The translations under genes and the position numbers were made by a program. DNA of 33,650 nucleotides from positions 1-33,650 of IMG/VR virus record IMGVR_UViG_3300013131_000131; one strand, given 5' to 3'. Positions 23,528 through 33,649 of the stretch are shown here, piece after piece. Source of the DNA: a virus. The notes beneath the pieces were generated by a model that had not been told where the DNA came from, ran no database searches, and worked only from the letters and a program-made list of their open reading frames with translations. Numbering within the stretch: position 1 is the first letter of the stretch; each line of letters begins with the position of its first letter.

Positions 23528-24784
23528 TCAACTCAAGTACCGGGTCGTGTTCGTGATGATGCGGTAGTCGCCACGGCCCGAAGACCCCTGGAAACTGCTG
23601 ATCCCGGTCGGGGCCGAACCGCCACCAGTTTCGGTACCGCCGAGCAAGACCGGGTTCGTGACCCCAGCCGTGCCGCCGCTGTTGTCGATCGAAGCCCGGA
23701 CGTGGTTCGGACCAAGACCGGTCGAGCCACCACCGGCCCCACCGAACACGAGACCGTTCTGGTAGATACCGGAACCGCGGCGGTGGATCTTCAAGTCAAG
23801 GTCGTAGTAGGTCGCGGCAGAGTCCACGAACACGGCGGTCACGCCAGTGTTGTACGCGGTCTCGATCCGGGCCTTGATGTCGGCGTGGATCACGTCGTTG
23901 AGTTTCAGTCCGTTGCGGCAGGACTGGAGTTCGATGTCGCCACCAGTGAACCGGGCCGAGTCGACAATCATGCCCCAGGCTCCGGTCGTGTTGAAGTCCG
24001 AAGTCTTGTAGTGCGTGAACCGGACGTTGCCGCCGCCGATGAACGCTCCGACCGCGTTCGAAGAGTTCGCGACGATGCAGTGCGACTGGACGATCGACAC
24101 GTCGGACGACTGGTCGATGTAGTAGCCGTACGCGTCGATACCGGACCAACGGATGTTGTGACCGCTCAGACCGCGGCCATTGACTCCAGCCCCGCCGATC
24201 GCTGCGAGGCCGTACTCCAGGCCACGGCCACGCAGGTTGTAGATGAAGTCGTAGGTGTCGCCGCCGGTGCCTGCGGTCGGCACCCCGTAGGTCGCGTCGG
24301 AGGCACGCTCGGTGCTCGACTCAACGTCACCGTTCGTGCGGTCGATGTAGACCGCCGAGACGCCACCGCCGTTCGTGCCGTTGAAGTACATGTTGCCGAT
24401 GCTGAACATGCAGGAGTTCTGGCCTGCGGCGGTATCCGCAACCATGATCATCGCGGGCTGTGCGCCTTCGGCACCAGTCATGTCCCAACTGCCGCCACCG
24501 GTGTCGGACGTGAGGACCGTGCGACAGCCCGAACCAGTGATCGACTGACCACGGCTTTTGATCAGGATCGGGCCACGCAACCCGAACTCGCCAGCGCAGA
24601 GATGGACGCCGGCATAGATCGGACCGGGCGACGACGCGATCAGTGACGCGTCGATCGCTGCGTTGATCGTCGTGTGATCGTCGGTCCCATCACAGACGAA
24701 CGGATCAGCGCGGAACTTCAACTCGTCAGGCGTGTCGGACGCCGCGACAGCAAAGACGCCGGAAGCAAGAGGACGACGGCTCAT
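23528..24784 (-). CDS. Mirror copy: beta-helix tailspike
   Basis: Identical to the 418-aa product of 8867-10123, with the C-D-G-T-D-D-H entry motif near residue 31. Confidence 0.77.
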   Translation of the reverse strand: MSRRPLASGVFAVAASDTPDELKFRADPFVCDGTDDHTTINAAIDASLIASSPGPIYAGVHLCAGEFGLRGPILIKSRGQSITGSGCRTVLTSDTGGGSWDMTGAEGAQPAMIMVADTAAGQNSCMFSIGNMYFNGTNGGGVSAVYIDRTNGDVESSTERASDATYGVPTAGTGGDTYDFIYNLRGRGLEYGLAAIGGAGVNGRGLSGHNIRWSGIDAYGYYIDQSSDVSIVQSHCIVANSSNAVGAFIGGGNVRFTHYKTSDFNTTGAWGMIVDSARFTGGDIELQSCRNGLKLNDVIHADIKARIETAYNTGVTAVFVDSAATYYDLDLKIHRRGSGIYQNGLVFGGAGGGSTGLGPNHVRASIDNSGGTAGVTNPVLLGGTETGGGSAPTGISSFQGSSGRGDYRIITNTTRYLS

Positions 24785-26094
24785 CAGATCACCAACCAGT
24801 TCGTACCAACGGAAACAAGTTCGACGATCTCGTTCTGGACATAGATCACAAGATCGGACGACGATCCCATGATCAGGTCCGAACCTGCCCGGCGGATCGC
24901 CACCGACCCGCCCGAGCCAGACTTGTAGACCATGAGCCGCTTGCCTGCCCAGGTCGTCGCGGACGGCAGGGTCGCGATCACCGTCGAGGTGCTCGAACAG
25001 GTCGTGATGTCCTTCGAGATCGTGAACGACGTGCCAGCCTGCGTTTCGTACGTGTACGTGATCGACGATCCGCCTGACGCTGCGCCCAACGCTTGCAGCG
25101 CCGCTTCCACATCGGTCCCTGCGAAGTAGCCGCCTGTGTCGAGAATCGAGATGGCTGAGGCGTCGTGTGCATCTGAAGTGTCCCCGGTGTGAGTAGCGAG
25201 GAGGGTCGCCGCAGTTCCAGCCTGATCCACGTCCAGGTTCGTCCGAGCGTCCGCCGCAGTCGATGCGCCAGTACCACCGTCCGCCACCGCAATGTCGGTG
25301 ATGCCAGTGACGCTTCCGCCCGTGATTGTGACGGCCGACGCCGCTTGAGTAGCGATCGAGCCCAAGCCCAAGTTCGTGCGCGCGTCAGCGGCTGTCGACG
25401 CACCCGTCCCGCCATCGGCGACGGCAACATCCGCACCTCCTGGCGTATACCCGGCGTTGCTGCCAGCATACGCCCAGCCAACATCGTCAGTGCCGACCGC
25501 GCTGACCGTCTTGTTCGTCACCCAGATCCCTGCCTGGGTTCCGTCTTCAACGTAGATCGCGTTGCCCTTGGTGAGTTCGGCCGCGGCATCGAAGTCCGAG
25601 GCGCGCGCCCAAGCGCCATCCGCGGTGACCCACACGCCGTTCTCCGTCGCGTCGGTCTGCGCCGTGAGCACGATCCGGGAGTCGTTTGTCAACACGCCGT
25701 TGATGGTCTGCTCGCCAGACTTCGTGACGTTCGCTGTTGCCGCAGTCGAAGCGTTCGGCGAATGGAACGTCGTCACGGTCGCCGCCAACGCAGCCTGCCA
25801 CTGCTGATACGTGACGGGCTGCAAGCCTGTCGTCGCATTCGCCGCGAGCGTCAACGTCCCTTCGAGCGTCCCGCCAGTGACCGGTAGATACGCCTCCAAC
25901 TCGGTCGCAACATGTGCTTCGGACGCTGCGGGCGATCCGTCAGCCAGCGTCAACACCCCGGTCACCGTCCCACCGGCCGGCTTCAAGAAGTTCGATGGGA
26001 CCTCGCCCAACCATTCGTTCAGGTGATCATGGATCTGTTCGTGCGCGGCGATGTGGCCCGCTTCGCCCTCTTCGATCTCTTCATCAAGCGGCAT
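24784..26094 (-). CDS. Mirror copy: tail fibre-like protein
   Basis: Identical to the 436-aa product of 7557-8867. The two-copy shaft repeat lies at 25225-25428 in this arm. Confidence 0.82.
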   Translation of the reverse strand: MPLDEEIEEGEAGHIAAHEQIHDHLNEWLGEVPSNFLKPAGGTVTGVLTLADGSPAASEAHVATELEAYLPVTGGTLEGTLTLAANATTGLQPVTYQQWQAALAATVTTFHSPNASTAATANVTKSGEQTINGVLTNDSRIVLTAQTDATENGVWVTADGAWARASDFDAAAELTKGNAIYVEDGTQAGIWVTNKTVSAVGTDDVGWAYAGSNAGYTPGGADVAVADGGTGASTAADARTNLGLGSIATQAASAVTITGGSVTGITDIAVADGGTGASTAADARTNLDVDQAGTAATLLATHTGDTSDAHDASAISILDTGGYFAGTDVEAALQALGAASGGSSITYTYETQAGTSFTISKDITTCSSTSTVIATLPSATTWAGKRLMVYKSGSGGSVAIRRAGSDLIMGSSSDLVIYVQNEIVELVSVGTNWLVI

Positions 26095-26824
26095 CGGTCT
26101 GCTCCTTCACGAGCGGCTGACGAAACGGAGCGAAATCCTCCGAAGAGATCACGCCCTTCTTCATGTGACCGAACTCGATACCAGTGTGAACATGAATCGG
26201 CAGGCCGCACTGGCCTGCCCGCACACAGAACGTGATGTCCTCGCCCCACTCGTGAGTGTCGGTCGTTGTCTCCTGGAACCAGGGATGCACCAAGGCCCCG
26301 TACTTCTCTTCCATCGTCAGCAACGCGTCGCGGTGCATCACCAAGCAAGCCGCGCCGGTCGCTGCGACCCGGCAGAGCGCATCATCCGGATAGCCGGAGA
26401 CGCCACGAAGCATCGGGCCTGCTTCGAGTTCCTCCCAGATCATCATGTTCGTCCGGATCGACTGGCCGAACTTCTCGTAGATGAACGCGAGCCCACCGAC
26501 GATCGGGGCTACGGCCGGATCCAGCACCTGCTCGAACTGGGCCAGGATGTCCGGCGGGAACACCATGTCCGTGTCGACCATGAACAGCCACTCAGGCTTG
26601 CTCTCGATCGCGAGGAACGCCCGCACGATGTCGTTGCGTGCGGTAGCGATCCGCGGCCCGGACTGGGCTGCGATGATCTGGGCTACGCGCCCCGAATCGT
26701 TCAGGACCAACGTGGCGAGGCTTCGACCGAACTGGGCGTCGATCATGTCCGGGTGGACGAAGCCGATCACGAAGTTCTTGCGCTGCGGGGGGCGTGCCTG
26801 ACGGCGGCGTTGCGCTCGGTTCAT
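26084..26824 (-). CDS. Mirror copy: glycosyltransferase
   Basis: Identical to the 246-aa product of 6827-7567, with DxD at residues 84-86. Its start lies next to the mirrored -10-like box. Confidence 0.77.
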   Translation of the reverse strand: MNRAQRRRQARPPQRKNFVIGFVHPDMIDAQFGRSLATLVLNDSGRVAQIIAAQSGPRIATARNDIVRAFLAIESKPEWLFMVDTDMVFPPDILAQFEQVLDPAVAPIVGGLAFIYEKFGQSIRTNMMIWEELEAGPMLRGVSGYPDDALCRVAATGAACLVMHRDALLTMEEKYGALVHPWFQETTTDTHEWGEDITFCVRAGQCGLPIHVHTGIEFGHMKKGVISSEDFAPFRQPLVKEQTDAA

Positions 26825-26837
26825 GACGGTGAGCATA
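26825..26837 (-). promoter_or_regulatory. Mirror copy: candidate leaderless promoter
   Basis: Reverse complement of 6814-6826. TATGCT reads on the - strand at 26837-26832, 7 nt before the start codon. Confidence 0.38.
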
Positions 26838-26838
26838 C

Positions 26839-26866
26839 GGCGACCGGCCCCGAAGGGCCGGCCACC
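26839..26866 (-). terminator. Mirror copy: TTCG-loop hairpin after the capsid gene
   Basis: Reverse complement of 6785-6812. On the - strand the loop reads TTCG again, just downstream of the capsid stop. Confidence 0.72.
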
Positions 26867-26879
26867 GCTGCTATCACGA

Positions 26880-28019
26880 TCAGGTCAGGGCGCTGTACCG
26901 GAAGGCGTGGCGCTCCCGGCGGAAGCGCATCGTCTTCTCCTGCACGATCTGGCCGTGGATCGAGTCGCCCGTCTTGGCGAGCATCTCGAACTGCATCGGA
27001 CGGAGCGTGAGCAGTTCGGCCTGGTCGCGGTCGATGCCGAACAGGTCCGACGCACGGCACCACCGGTTCAGCAGAACCGAGACGTTGCCGAAGTCGGAGA
27101 CCAGCGTGTCGATCACGATGCCGCGGGTGCCCTCACCCTGGGTCGTGTGGATCGTCAGGTTGGTCCCGGCACCGGTCGCGAGACCCGACACCTTGCGCTT
27201 CTGGGTCGCACCGACGATGAGACGGTCGACTCGACCACCGACATCCCAGGTGGCCTGCATGTCGTCGAGCAGAGTCGCCTCGGTGATCACGGTCGTGGTC
27301 GAGTCCACGTTGGTCGTGATGTACTGGGTGAAGCCACCCATCGTGCGGCCATTCGACTCGTCGTCGTACTTGGTGCCGTACAGGATGGCCTGCTCAATCT
27401 GGATCAACTGCTCCTTCGCACGGTTCGCGACCTGCTTGTCGAACTCCGACATGCCGCCGAGGCCGTACTTGCGGACCACGTTCTCGGTCGCCGACACCCG
27501 GACGGCCGTGGGGCCGAAGATCTGGGTGTTGTTGTCCCGGTTCGTGCGGTCCTTCGCCCGCGGGTTCTCGGGGTTCGAGCCTTCCTGGAGGGCCTGACCG
27601 AGAATCAGAGCGACGGCGTCGGTCGCCTGGGCCGCGGCCGTGGTGCCTGCGTAGCCGCGGTCGATGGTCAGGGTATCCGACGAGATCGCCTGAACCTTGA
27701 CCTTCTCCGAGCCGATCAGGACCACGTCGCCGGTCGAGAAACGCAGGCCGTGGCCGGTCTGCACGCCGATCGTGGTCGTGCCGGCGGTCACGTTCGCGGC
27801 GAGCGTGCTCTTGGGGAGGAGGAGTTCCTCGTCGAGCCACTCGACCTTCTTCTCGAAGCAGGTGCCGGTCGATAGCGCAGAACGGCCATCAGCACCGTTC
27901 ATGCCCTGGAGGGGCGCCTCGAACGGGTCGAGCAGGTGGATCATGTCCTCGATGTCGACGATGACGCCGACCGTGAGGTCGTAGGTCTGGTAGAGGGACG
28001 GGAGCGTGGCCTGTGCCAT
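26880..28019 (-). CDS. Mirror copy: major capsid protein
   Basis: Identical to the 379-aa product of 5632-6771 (SU10/DUF5309-like). A functional phage has no evident need for two identical convergent capsid genes, which supports the artefact reading. Confidence 0.84.
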   Translation of the reverse strand: MAQATLPSLYQTYDLTVGVIVDIEDMIHLLDPFEAPLQGMNGADGRSALSTGTCFEKKVEWLDEELLLPKSTLAANVTAGTTTIGVQTGHGLRFSTGDVVLIGSEKVKVQAISSDTLTIDRGYAGTTAAAQATDAVALILGQALQEGSNPENPRAKDRTNRDNNTQIFGPTAVRVSATENVVRKYGLGGMSEFDKQVANRAKEQLIQIEQAILYGTKYDDESNGRTMGGFTQYITTNVDSTTTVITEATLLDDMQATWDVGGRVDRLIVGATQKRKVSGLATGAGTNLTIHTTQGEGTRGIVIDTLVSDFGNVSVLLNRWCRASDLFGIDRDQAELLTLRPMQFEMLAKTGDSIHGQIVQEKTMRFRRERHAFRYSALT

Positions 28020-28020
28020 G

Positions 28021-28362
28021 TCAGTTCACCTTAGTAGTCGCGGGCTGGGCGTTGCGGTTGTCTCGGATCGCCTGCTCGTATGTCGAACGGTTGTTCTGGA
28101 ACTCCTTCACGCCGATCGGAGAACCCGATGCGTTCAGGTACGGGACGCCCCGATGGTCGGTAGCGATCCCACGTTCCCAGTTGTTCGACGGATCCTTCTG
28201 CGTTCCCAACCGCAACGTCTTCGTAGGTGTCGCTGCGTTCGAGATGCTGATGGTCCGGTACTTGCAGGTACGGCACCCATCCACCTCAGACGGGTGCTCC
28301 ATGTCGTGACGTGCCGTCTCGCATGTGAAGCACTCGTAATCGGGGTTGTGGGCGCACCCCAT
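28021..28362 (-). CDS. Mirror copy: zinc-ribbon-like small protein
   Basis: Identical to the 113-aa product of 5289-5630, with C11-x2-C14 and C30-x2-C33. Confidence 0.7.
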   Translation of the reverse strand: MGCAHNPDYECFTCETARHDMEHPSEVDGCRTCKYRTISISNAATPTKTLRLGTQKDPSNNWERGIATDHRGVPYLNASGSPIGVKEFQNNRSTYEQAIRDNRNAQPATTKVN

Positions 28363-28901
28363 CAGGCTGACTGGCCGATGCTCGGGATGATCACCGACTT
28401 GTCGCCCTTGGCTGCGGCACCGACGATCTGGTTGAACGCGAACGCCATGCCGTCTTCCTGGGTCCCGCCGTTCTTCACGAACTCGCGGGCCTGGGTGATG
28501 GCGGTCTCTCGGACCGGCTTCTCCGGCGCCTTGCCGTTGTCGGGCAGGGCACCAGAAGCGAGACGGTCTCGGGCGTCGGTCAGGTTCGGGTCCACGCCAT
28601 CATCTCCTTCGTCGTCACTCTCCGCTGCCGTCACGAAACCGAGCGTGGCCGCGGCTGCCTTCACGGCCTCCACGGTCGTCTCGCCGTCGTAGTGCTTCGC
28701 GAAGAACGCGATCTTCGGGTCGGTGATGTCGAGACCGGCCTGCGTCACCGCCAGTTGGAGCCGCAGCGAGTTCGCCTCCGCGATTGCTTCGCGGGCCGAC
28801 TTCGCATCACGCTCCATCGAACGGATCTGCGCCCGGGTCAACGTGACCGTCGCCGGACCAGACGTGTCGTCGTCATCCAAGTTGTCGTTGTCATCAGCCA
28901 T
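28362..28901 (-). CDS. Mirror copy: scaffolding protein
   Basis: Identical to the 179-aa product of 4750-5289, with the same ribosome-binding site. Confidence 0.7.
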   Translation of the reverse strand: MADDNDNLDDDDTSGPATVTLTRAQIRSMERDAKSAREAIAEANSLRLQLAVTQAGLDITDPKIAFFAKHYDGETTVEAVKAAAATLGFVTAAESDDEGDDGVDPNLTDARDRLASGALPDNGKAPEKPVRETAITQAREFVKNGGTQEDGMAFAFNQIVGAAAKGDKSVIIPSIGQSA

Positions 28902-29111
28902 TGGGGTTCTCCAATTCCAGACGCGTGCGCGCGGAGTACGAGCACGGAGGGCGAGGCGGGGGCGAGGCGATCCTTCGCTGGGGATCGCGCCATACCGCGA
29001 GTACGCGCACAGGGGATGCGACTTCCCTGGCGGAAGGACGGCCATCCGGCCCTGCGGGGCTCACGGACAGCGCACGTCGTGACAAGTTGTATCACGCGAT
29101 GCCGGGCTTGT
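28902..29111 (-). promoter_or_regulatory. Mirror copy: non-coding leader with stem-loops
   Basis: Reverse complement of 4540-4749. The 7-bp stem lies at 28967-28973/28982-28988. I see no gene in it. Confidence 0.38.
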
Positions 29112-29933
29112 CTAGCCCTTCGACGTGCCGAGCCCGATCACGCCCTGCTGTGTCGCGGTCGTCTCGTTCGACCCAGCGAACGCCGCCGCACGCTGATCAG
29201 CGCGGCGTTGCACCGCCTGACGGGCCTGGTCCGACGAGCCGAACTGGGCATCGACGCCTTCGCGGCCAGCCTGGAGGTCCACCGACTCCGTGATCGTCTC
29301 ATCGAACAGCCCGGCCTGCTGGCCGACACCCGCCATGCCCTGCGCAACCTGATCGCGCGACAGCCCAAGACGAGCGACCGTCTCCGCCTGGTCGCGCCCG
29401 AGCCCGAACCCGGCCATCGTCGCGTACCCGCCGGCCTCTGCTGCCGCAGCGAACCGTTCCAGTTCCGGGGCCGACAAGTCCGGGTCGACGAAGAACGCCG
29501 CGAGCGCCTGGTCGCCCTTCGTCCCGTACATCTGGCTGAACCAGTCCCGGACCTCTGCCGGTGCGGACGCCACCCGGTTGTAGCCGCCCTGGATCCGGGC
29601 TTCCAACTCCGTTGGGGACACGTCGCCTGAGATCAACGCCGCAACCTGCTGACGACCGAGAGTGAACGGCATCCCGTAGAACTTCGCCAACTGCGACGCC
29701 CGGGTCTCGTACTCCACATACTCGCCGGGCGAGATCGCGTTCAGCCCAGCAGCCTCGCGTTGCTTGATCCCCGGGAACCGCTGATCGAACTCGGGACGGT
29801 TCCGCATCTCCTGCACGATCTCCGCTTCGGACAGGCCGCGGACAAGAGCGTCCATCGCCCAGTCCGTCAACGACTCCAGCCCGTACTTGCTGAGCACGGC
29901 CTTCACGGCCATGGCCGCATCCTGGTTCGCCAT
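29112..29933 (-). CDS. Mirror copy: internal virion protein (273 aa)
   Basis: Identical to the product of 3718-4539, ending in the same TAG stop. Confidence 0.75.
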   Translation of the reverse strand: MANQDAAMAVKAVLSKYGLESLTDWAMDALVRGLSEAEIVQEMRNRPEFDQRFPGIKQREAAGLNAISPGEYVEYETRASQLAKFYGMPFTLGRQQVAALISGDVSPTELEARIQGGYNRVASAPAEVRDWFSQMYGTKGDQALAAFFVDPDLSAPELERFAAAAEAGGYATMAGFGLGRDQAETVARLGLSRDQVAQGMAGVGQQAGLFDETITESVDLQAGREGVDAQFGSSDQARQAVQRRADQRAAAFAGSNETTATQQGVIGLGTSKG

Positions 29934-30859
29934 CAGACCTTCACCTCACCGAACGTCGTCAACAGGGTCTCGGCGAACGTCGCCGCCTGCTGGTTCGCCT
30001 GACGCGTACTCCGCCATTCCTTCGTCTTGCGGATCTGCTCAGCCGATTCGCTCAACGACATCAACTGCGTGCCCTTCTCGCCACGTCCCTCGAAGAACTG
30101 ACGGAACCCCGGATCGGTGAACGACACCGAAGTCGGGGCGACCTCCAACAGTTCGGCGTACTGCTGGACGTACGGGTCGAGGATCTCCTGGGTCGTGAAC
30201 CCGCGGTCGATGTCGTTCGCGAGATACCCGTACTTCGACTTCGCCCGGTTCCGCAGATCGACTTCGACACCATCAACCGTCATCTGCCCGGACGCGATGC
30301 GACGCGAGTAGTTGAACGCCATCTCGTCACTCATGTTCACGCCATACGCCAAAGCGCGCGCCTTCACGTTCGCGATCTGCTGACCGCCGACACCGCCGAC
30401 CTTCATCTTCGGCTTCCAGCGGACATGCGAGAACAGCGCCTGCTGAGTGAGTGAGTCGTCCATCCCGTAGACGACCGAAGCGGTCGCGACCTGACGGAGC
30501 GCACTGTCCGACATCGGGAAGCCTTGCTGCTTCGCGATCAACGACAGCGACTGGTACTTCTGCTCGATCCGGTTGTTCGCCTCGGCAGGGTCGGACGACT
30601 GGAGCAACTGCCAGTTGCGAACCGTCTCCGAAGTCGTCTTCCACCAACGAGTCTTGTACAACTCGCCCTGGAGTGTCTCCTTCGTCCAGCCGTTCTGCGC
30701 TGCCTTGCGAAGCAACGGGCCGAGTTCGGCGTGCGTGATGAACGCGGCGAGATACCCGTACTGCTCCTGGGCCTTGATCACCCACGCTTCGTTCCCAGTT
30801 GACGCGGCCTGCTCGTTGACCTTCTTCTCCGGGTCTTCGGTCTTAGCCGGCTCTGCCAT
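29933..30859 (-). CDS. Mirror copy: internal virion protein (308 aa)
   Basis: Identical to the product of 2792-3718, with the same GGGAGG ribosome-binding site. Confidence 0.75.
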   Translation of the reverse strand: MAEPAKTEDPEKKVNEQAASTGNEAWVIKAQEQYGYLAAFITHAELGPLLRKAAQNGWTKETLQGELYKTRWWKTTSETVRNWQLLQSSDPAEANNRIEQKYQSLSLIAKQQGFPMSDSALRQVATASVVYGMDDSLTQQALFSHVRWKPKMKVGGVGGQQIANVKARALAYGVNMSDEMAFNYSRRIASGQMTVDGVEVDLRNRAKSKYGYLANDIDRGFTTQEILDPYVQQYAELLEVAPTSVSFTDPGFRQFFEGRGEKGTQLMSLSESAEQIRKTKEWRSTRQANQQAATFAETLLTTFGEVKV

Positions 30860-30860
30860 G

Positions 30861-32714
30861 TCAGCCTCCCAACGTGTTCGGACCAGTCGGTGCCGAACCG
30901 AAACTTGAACTGCCGCCAGCAAGACCGAGACCGGCGCCAAGGATGTCGGCGAACATGTCGAACGTGCCCGCAACATCGTGGGCCTTCGCCGCATCCGGGT
31001 GCAGTTCACGGATCATGTTCTCGGCCTGCGCAGTCGGGTCGATCGTCTGGATCGCACCACTCGTCTTCTGGCCCTCGGCGTTCTCCATGGCCTGGATCCG
31101 TTCGACGATCTGTGCGCGCTCGTCTGGCTTCAAGTTCCGGCCGAGCAACGACTGGCCTGCCGTGTCAACGATCATGTTCAGCGACACTTCGTCGGTGACA
31201 GCCCAGGCGTTCGCCGCACCAGAGCCACTGCCACTGCCGCTGCCGCTCTGGTCCTGGGTGCCAGCGTCGACCTGGGTGTAGAGCCACGAGTCGAAGGTCT
31301 GACCGTTCCGCCAGGCTTCGTTGTAGCCATACCCGACCGCTTCTTGCAACGCGACATCTGTCTCCTGGTCCATGATCCCCGAAGGGTTCCAGGTCTCTCC
31401 GGCGTTCGCCGGCTTCGACAAGAACCCCCCGAGGTACAACGCCTTCTGGTACTGCTTGAACCGGACCGGGTCCGACTGGGCGAGGCTCTTGATCTTGAAG
31501 TAGACCTCGGCCTGGGTGAGCGGCTGGGCCTGCTGGTTGTTGAGCGCGACACGCAGCGAGTCCTCGTCCGGCACGAGCATCCGATCGCCGTACAAGTAGT
31601 CGTCGATCGTGAACGCGTTGCCGTCGAGATCGGCCGCGTAGTGCTGGCTAAGTGGACCGGCCGCGTCTTCATCCAGTGCGTACGCCGGGTCAACGAAACG
31701 GATCTGATCCAAGACGCTGTCGTCGTAGATGTTCCAGCCAGACGTATCTCCGAAGATCCGGTCATCGCCGACCATGATGTTCGCGAGCACCTGGTCGCGA
31801 CTCTTGTTGTCACCATCACGGAACCAGGCGTACTGGTTCTCGATCTGTGCGGCCCGATCACCAAGGATCCGCTGGCCTCCGACGTAGACAGAGCCATCGT
31901 CCTTGATCAGGACGGTTCCGTTGCCCTCCTCGGTCATCAAAGGCTGGAACGACCCGCCCTTCCCGTCCTCGTCCGGGACCCAGATCTCGTTGTTCTCCTC
32001 GAACCGCTTCCGTCGTTCCGTCCACTGGTTCTCGACCCAACGCTTGTCTTCCAACTGCGTCCGAGCCCGCTCCATATCGGCGCGGGCCTCGACGTTCTCG
32101 TCCGTGAACTCTGCCGGGTTCATCAACGCGACGACCTCCGTGTCGGAGAGGTTGCCGTCTTCGAGGCGCTGCTGGCTGATCACGATCGGCGCCTGACCGT
32201 TCGCGAGCCGGACACTGTTCACGCGTGCGTACCGTTCCTGGCGGTACTTCGCGTCACCCTGGAGTTTCGAGACCTGATTGTTGAAGTTCTGGTTGTCGTT
32301 CTTCTGGCTCTCCTCCCACGCGTCGAGACGCTCCAGGCCCTGCTTGTTGTCCATCGTCCAACGGTTGTACTCCTCGGCCGCGGCCTGCGCGCGAGCGTCG
32401 TAATTGTTCACGCGCTCGATGAAGAGTTCCTCACCTTCGCCCTTGCCATCAGACCCCTTGGTGACGAATTCGTTCCGGAGGTACTGATCGTATTCGTCAC
32501 GGGCCATTGCGGCGTCAGCACGCGCCTTCTCCAACGCCTTCTGGCGTGCCTCGCGAGAACGACGGAGCACCTCCATCCGGCGGCGTTCCAACGCAGCACG
32601 AAGTTGCGCATCACGCGCAGCAGTGTCCGTTGTCGTCGGCTTCGGCTTCGGCTTCGGCTTCTTCGAGACCGGAGCCGCACCAGTGTTCCATGGGGTCGAA
32701 CGCCCAGGCGGCAT
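30861..32714 (-). CDS. Mirror copy: coiled-coil virion protein (617 aa)
   Basis: Identical to the product of 937-2790, including the Lys-Pro repeat and the Gly-Ser linker. Confidence 0.77.
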   Translation of the reverse strand: MPPGRSTPWNTGAAPVSKKPKPKPKPTTTDTAARDAQLRAALERRRMEVLRRSREARQKALEKARADAAMARDEYDQYLRNEFVTKGSDGKGEGEELFIERVNNYDARAQAAAEEYNRWTMDNKQGLERLDAWEESQKNDNQNFNNQVSKLQGDAKYRQERYARVNSVRLANGQAPIVISQQRLEDGNLSDTEVVALMNPAEFTDENVEARADMERARTQLEDKRWVENQWTERRKRFEENNEIWVPDEDGKGGSFQPLMTEEGNGTVLIKDDGSVYVGGQRILGDRAAQIENQYAWFRDGDNKSRDQVLANIMVGDDRIFGDTSGWNIYDDSVLDQIRFVDPAYALDEDAAGPLSQHYAADLDGNAFTIDDYLYGDRMLVPDEDSLRVALNNQQAQPLTQAEVYFKIKSLAQSDPVRFKQYQKALYLGGFLSKPANAGETWNPSGIMDQETDVALQEAVGYGYNEAWRNGQTFDSWLYTQVDAGTQDQSGSGSGSGSGAANAWAVTDEVSLNMIVDTAGQSLLGRNLKPDERAQIVERIQAMENAEGQKTSGAIQTIDPTAQAENMIRELHPDAAKAHDVAGTFDMFADILGAGLGLAGGSSSFGSAPTGPNTLGG

Positions 32715-33649
32715 CAGTTACCTCCAACCAGTTCAGCCATCAACTCGTCGTCGACGAGTCGGTAGCCCGAGTCTGTCACCATCTGTTCTGCCTCAGCCTG
32801 CTCGATGTCGTTCAACTGGAACTCCGGTCGGAATACCCGGAAGAACAGGCTACGCACCCCAGGGTTCACGTCCGTCGTGTACCGGTTCATCCGGACGTAC
32901 GCCTCGTTCTTCACGCGCTTGGCCTGCGCCCGGGCGTACGCGGTCGAACTGATCGACCACCGCGACTTCTCCGTCAAGTACCAGTCCCAGATGTTCAACA
33001 AGGCCCGCTGCCCCGCATACTCGGGACGGTCCGAGAGCGGCCCGCCCGGACCGATCAGACGGTCCATCTCCGAGATGATCTTCGTCCGGCGCTGCTGACG
33101 GACCGGGTCGGTCAGCATCTCCTTGAACAACGGATGCTGCGTGAAGTACGTGTCACGGTAGAACTTCCACTGGGCCTTCAACTCGCCGGCCGTCTGGAAA
33201 TCGCCGGCCTTCTCGGCCTCGTCGATCCGTGTCTCATGGTCGTCTTGCGTGTTGAAGTAGGCACGCGAATCTGCGGAGAAGATCAGTTCGTCGTAGTACT
33301 CGTTCGGGAGGCGCAACTCGCGGTGCCCCTGGGCCAACTGCCAATCGAACGCCTTCGAGAAGTAGTCGCTCGACGTACCTTCCTCGTCCTTCGGGATCAG
33401 CCACGGGCCAGCGAACCGGTTGTCCTTCAACAACTGCTCGTTCTCCCGCATCCAGTTGTACGCCTTGCGGCTCGCTGGCATCGACGCGCCTGACTCGGTC
33501 TCCGACTGGAACACCGTGTACGGCGTCGCACCCGGGTGCAAGATCACGAAGTTGTTGACCGCCTCAGCGAAGTCGCCTGCACCTTCGAGGTAGGAACGGA
33601 ACTCGTCGGTCAGGTCACCCTTGAACTCGATGCTCGGAGCACCCGGCGA
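32714..33649 (-). CDS. Mirror copy: large virion protein, C-terminal fragment
   Basis: Identical to the product of 2-937, and open at the window end at exactly the mirrored base. Both arms therefore stop at the same codon of the same gene. Confidence 0.77.
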   Translation of the reverse strand, partial: SPGAPSIEFKGDLTDEFRSYLEGAGDFAEAVNNFVILHPGATPYTVFQSETESGASMPASRKAYNWMRENEQLLKDNRFAGPWLIPKDEEGTSSDYFSKAFDWQLAQGHRELRLPNEYYDELIFSADSRAYFNTQDDHETRIDEAEKAGDFQTAGELKAQWKFYRDTYFTQHPLFKEMLTDPVRQQRRTKIISEMDRLIGPGGPLSDRPEYAGQRALLNIWDWYLTEKSRWSISSTAYARAQAKRVKNEAYVRMNRYTTDVNPGVRSLFFRVFRPEFQLNDIEQAEAEQMVTDSGYRLVDDELMAELVGGN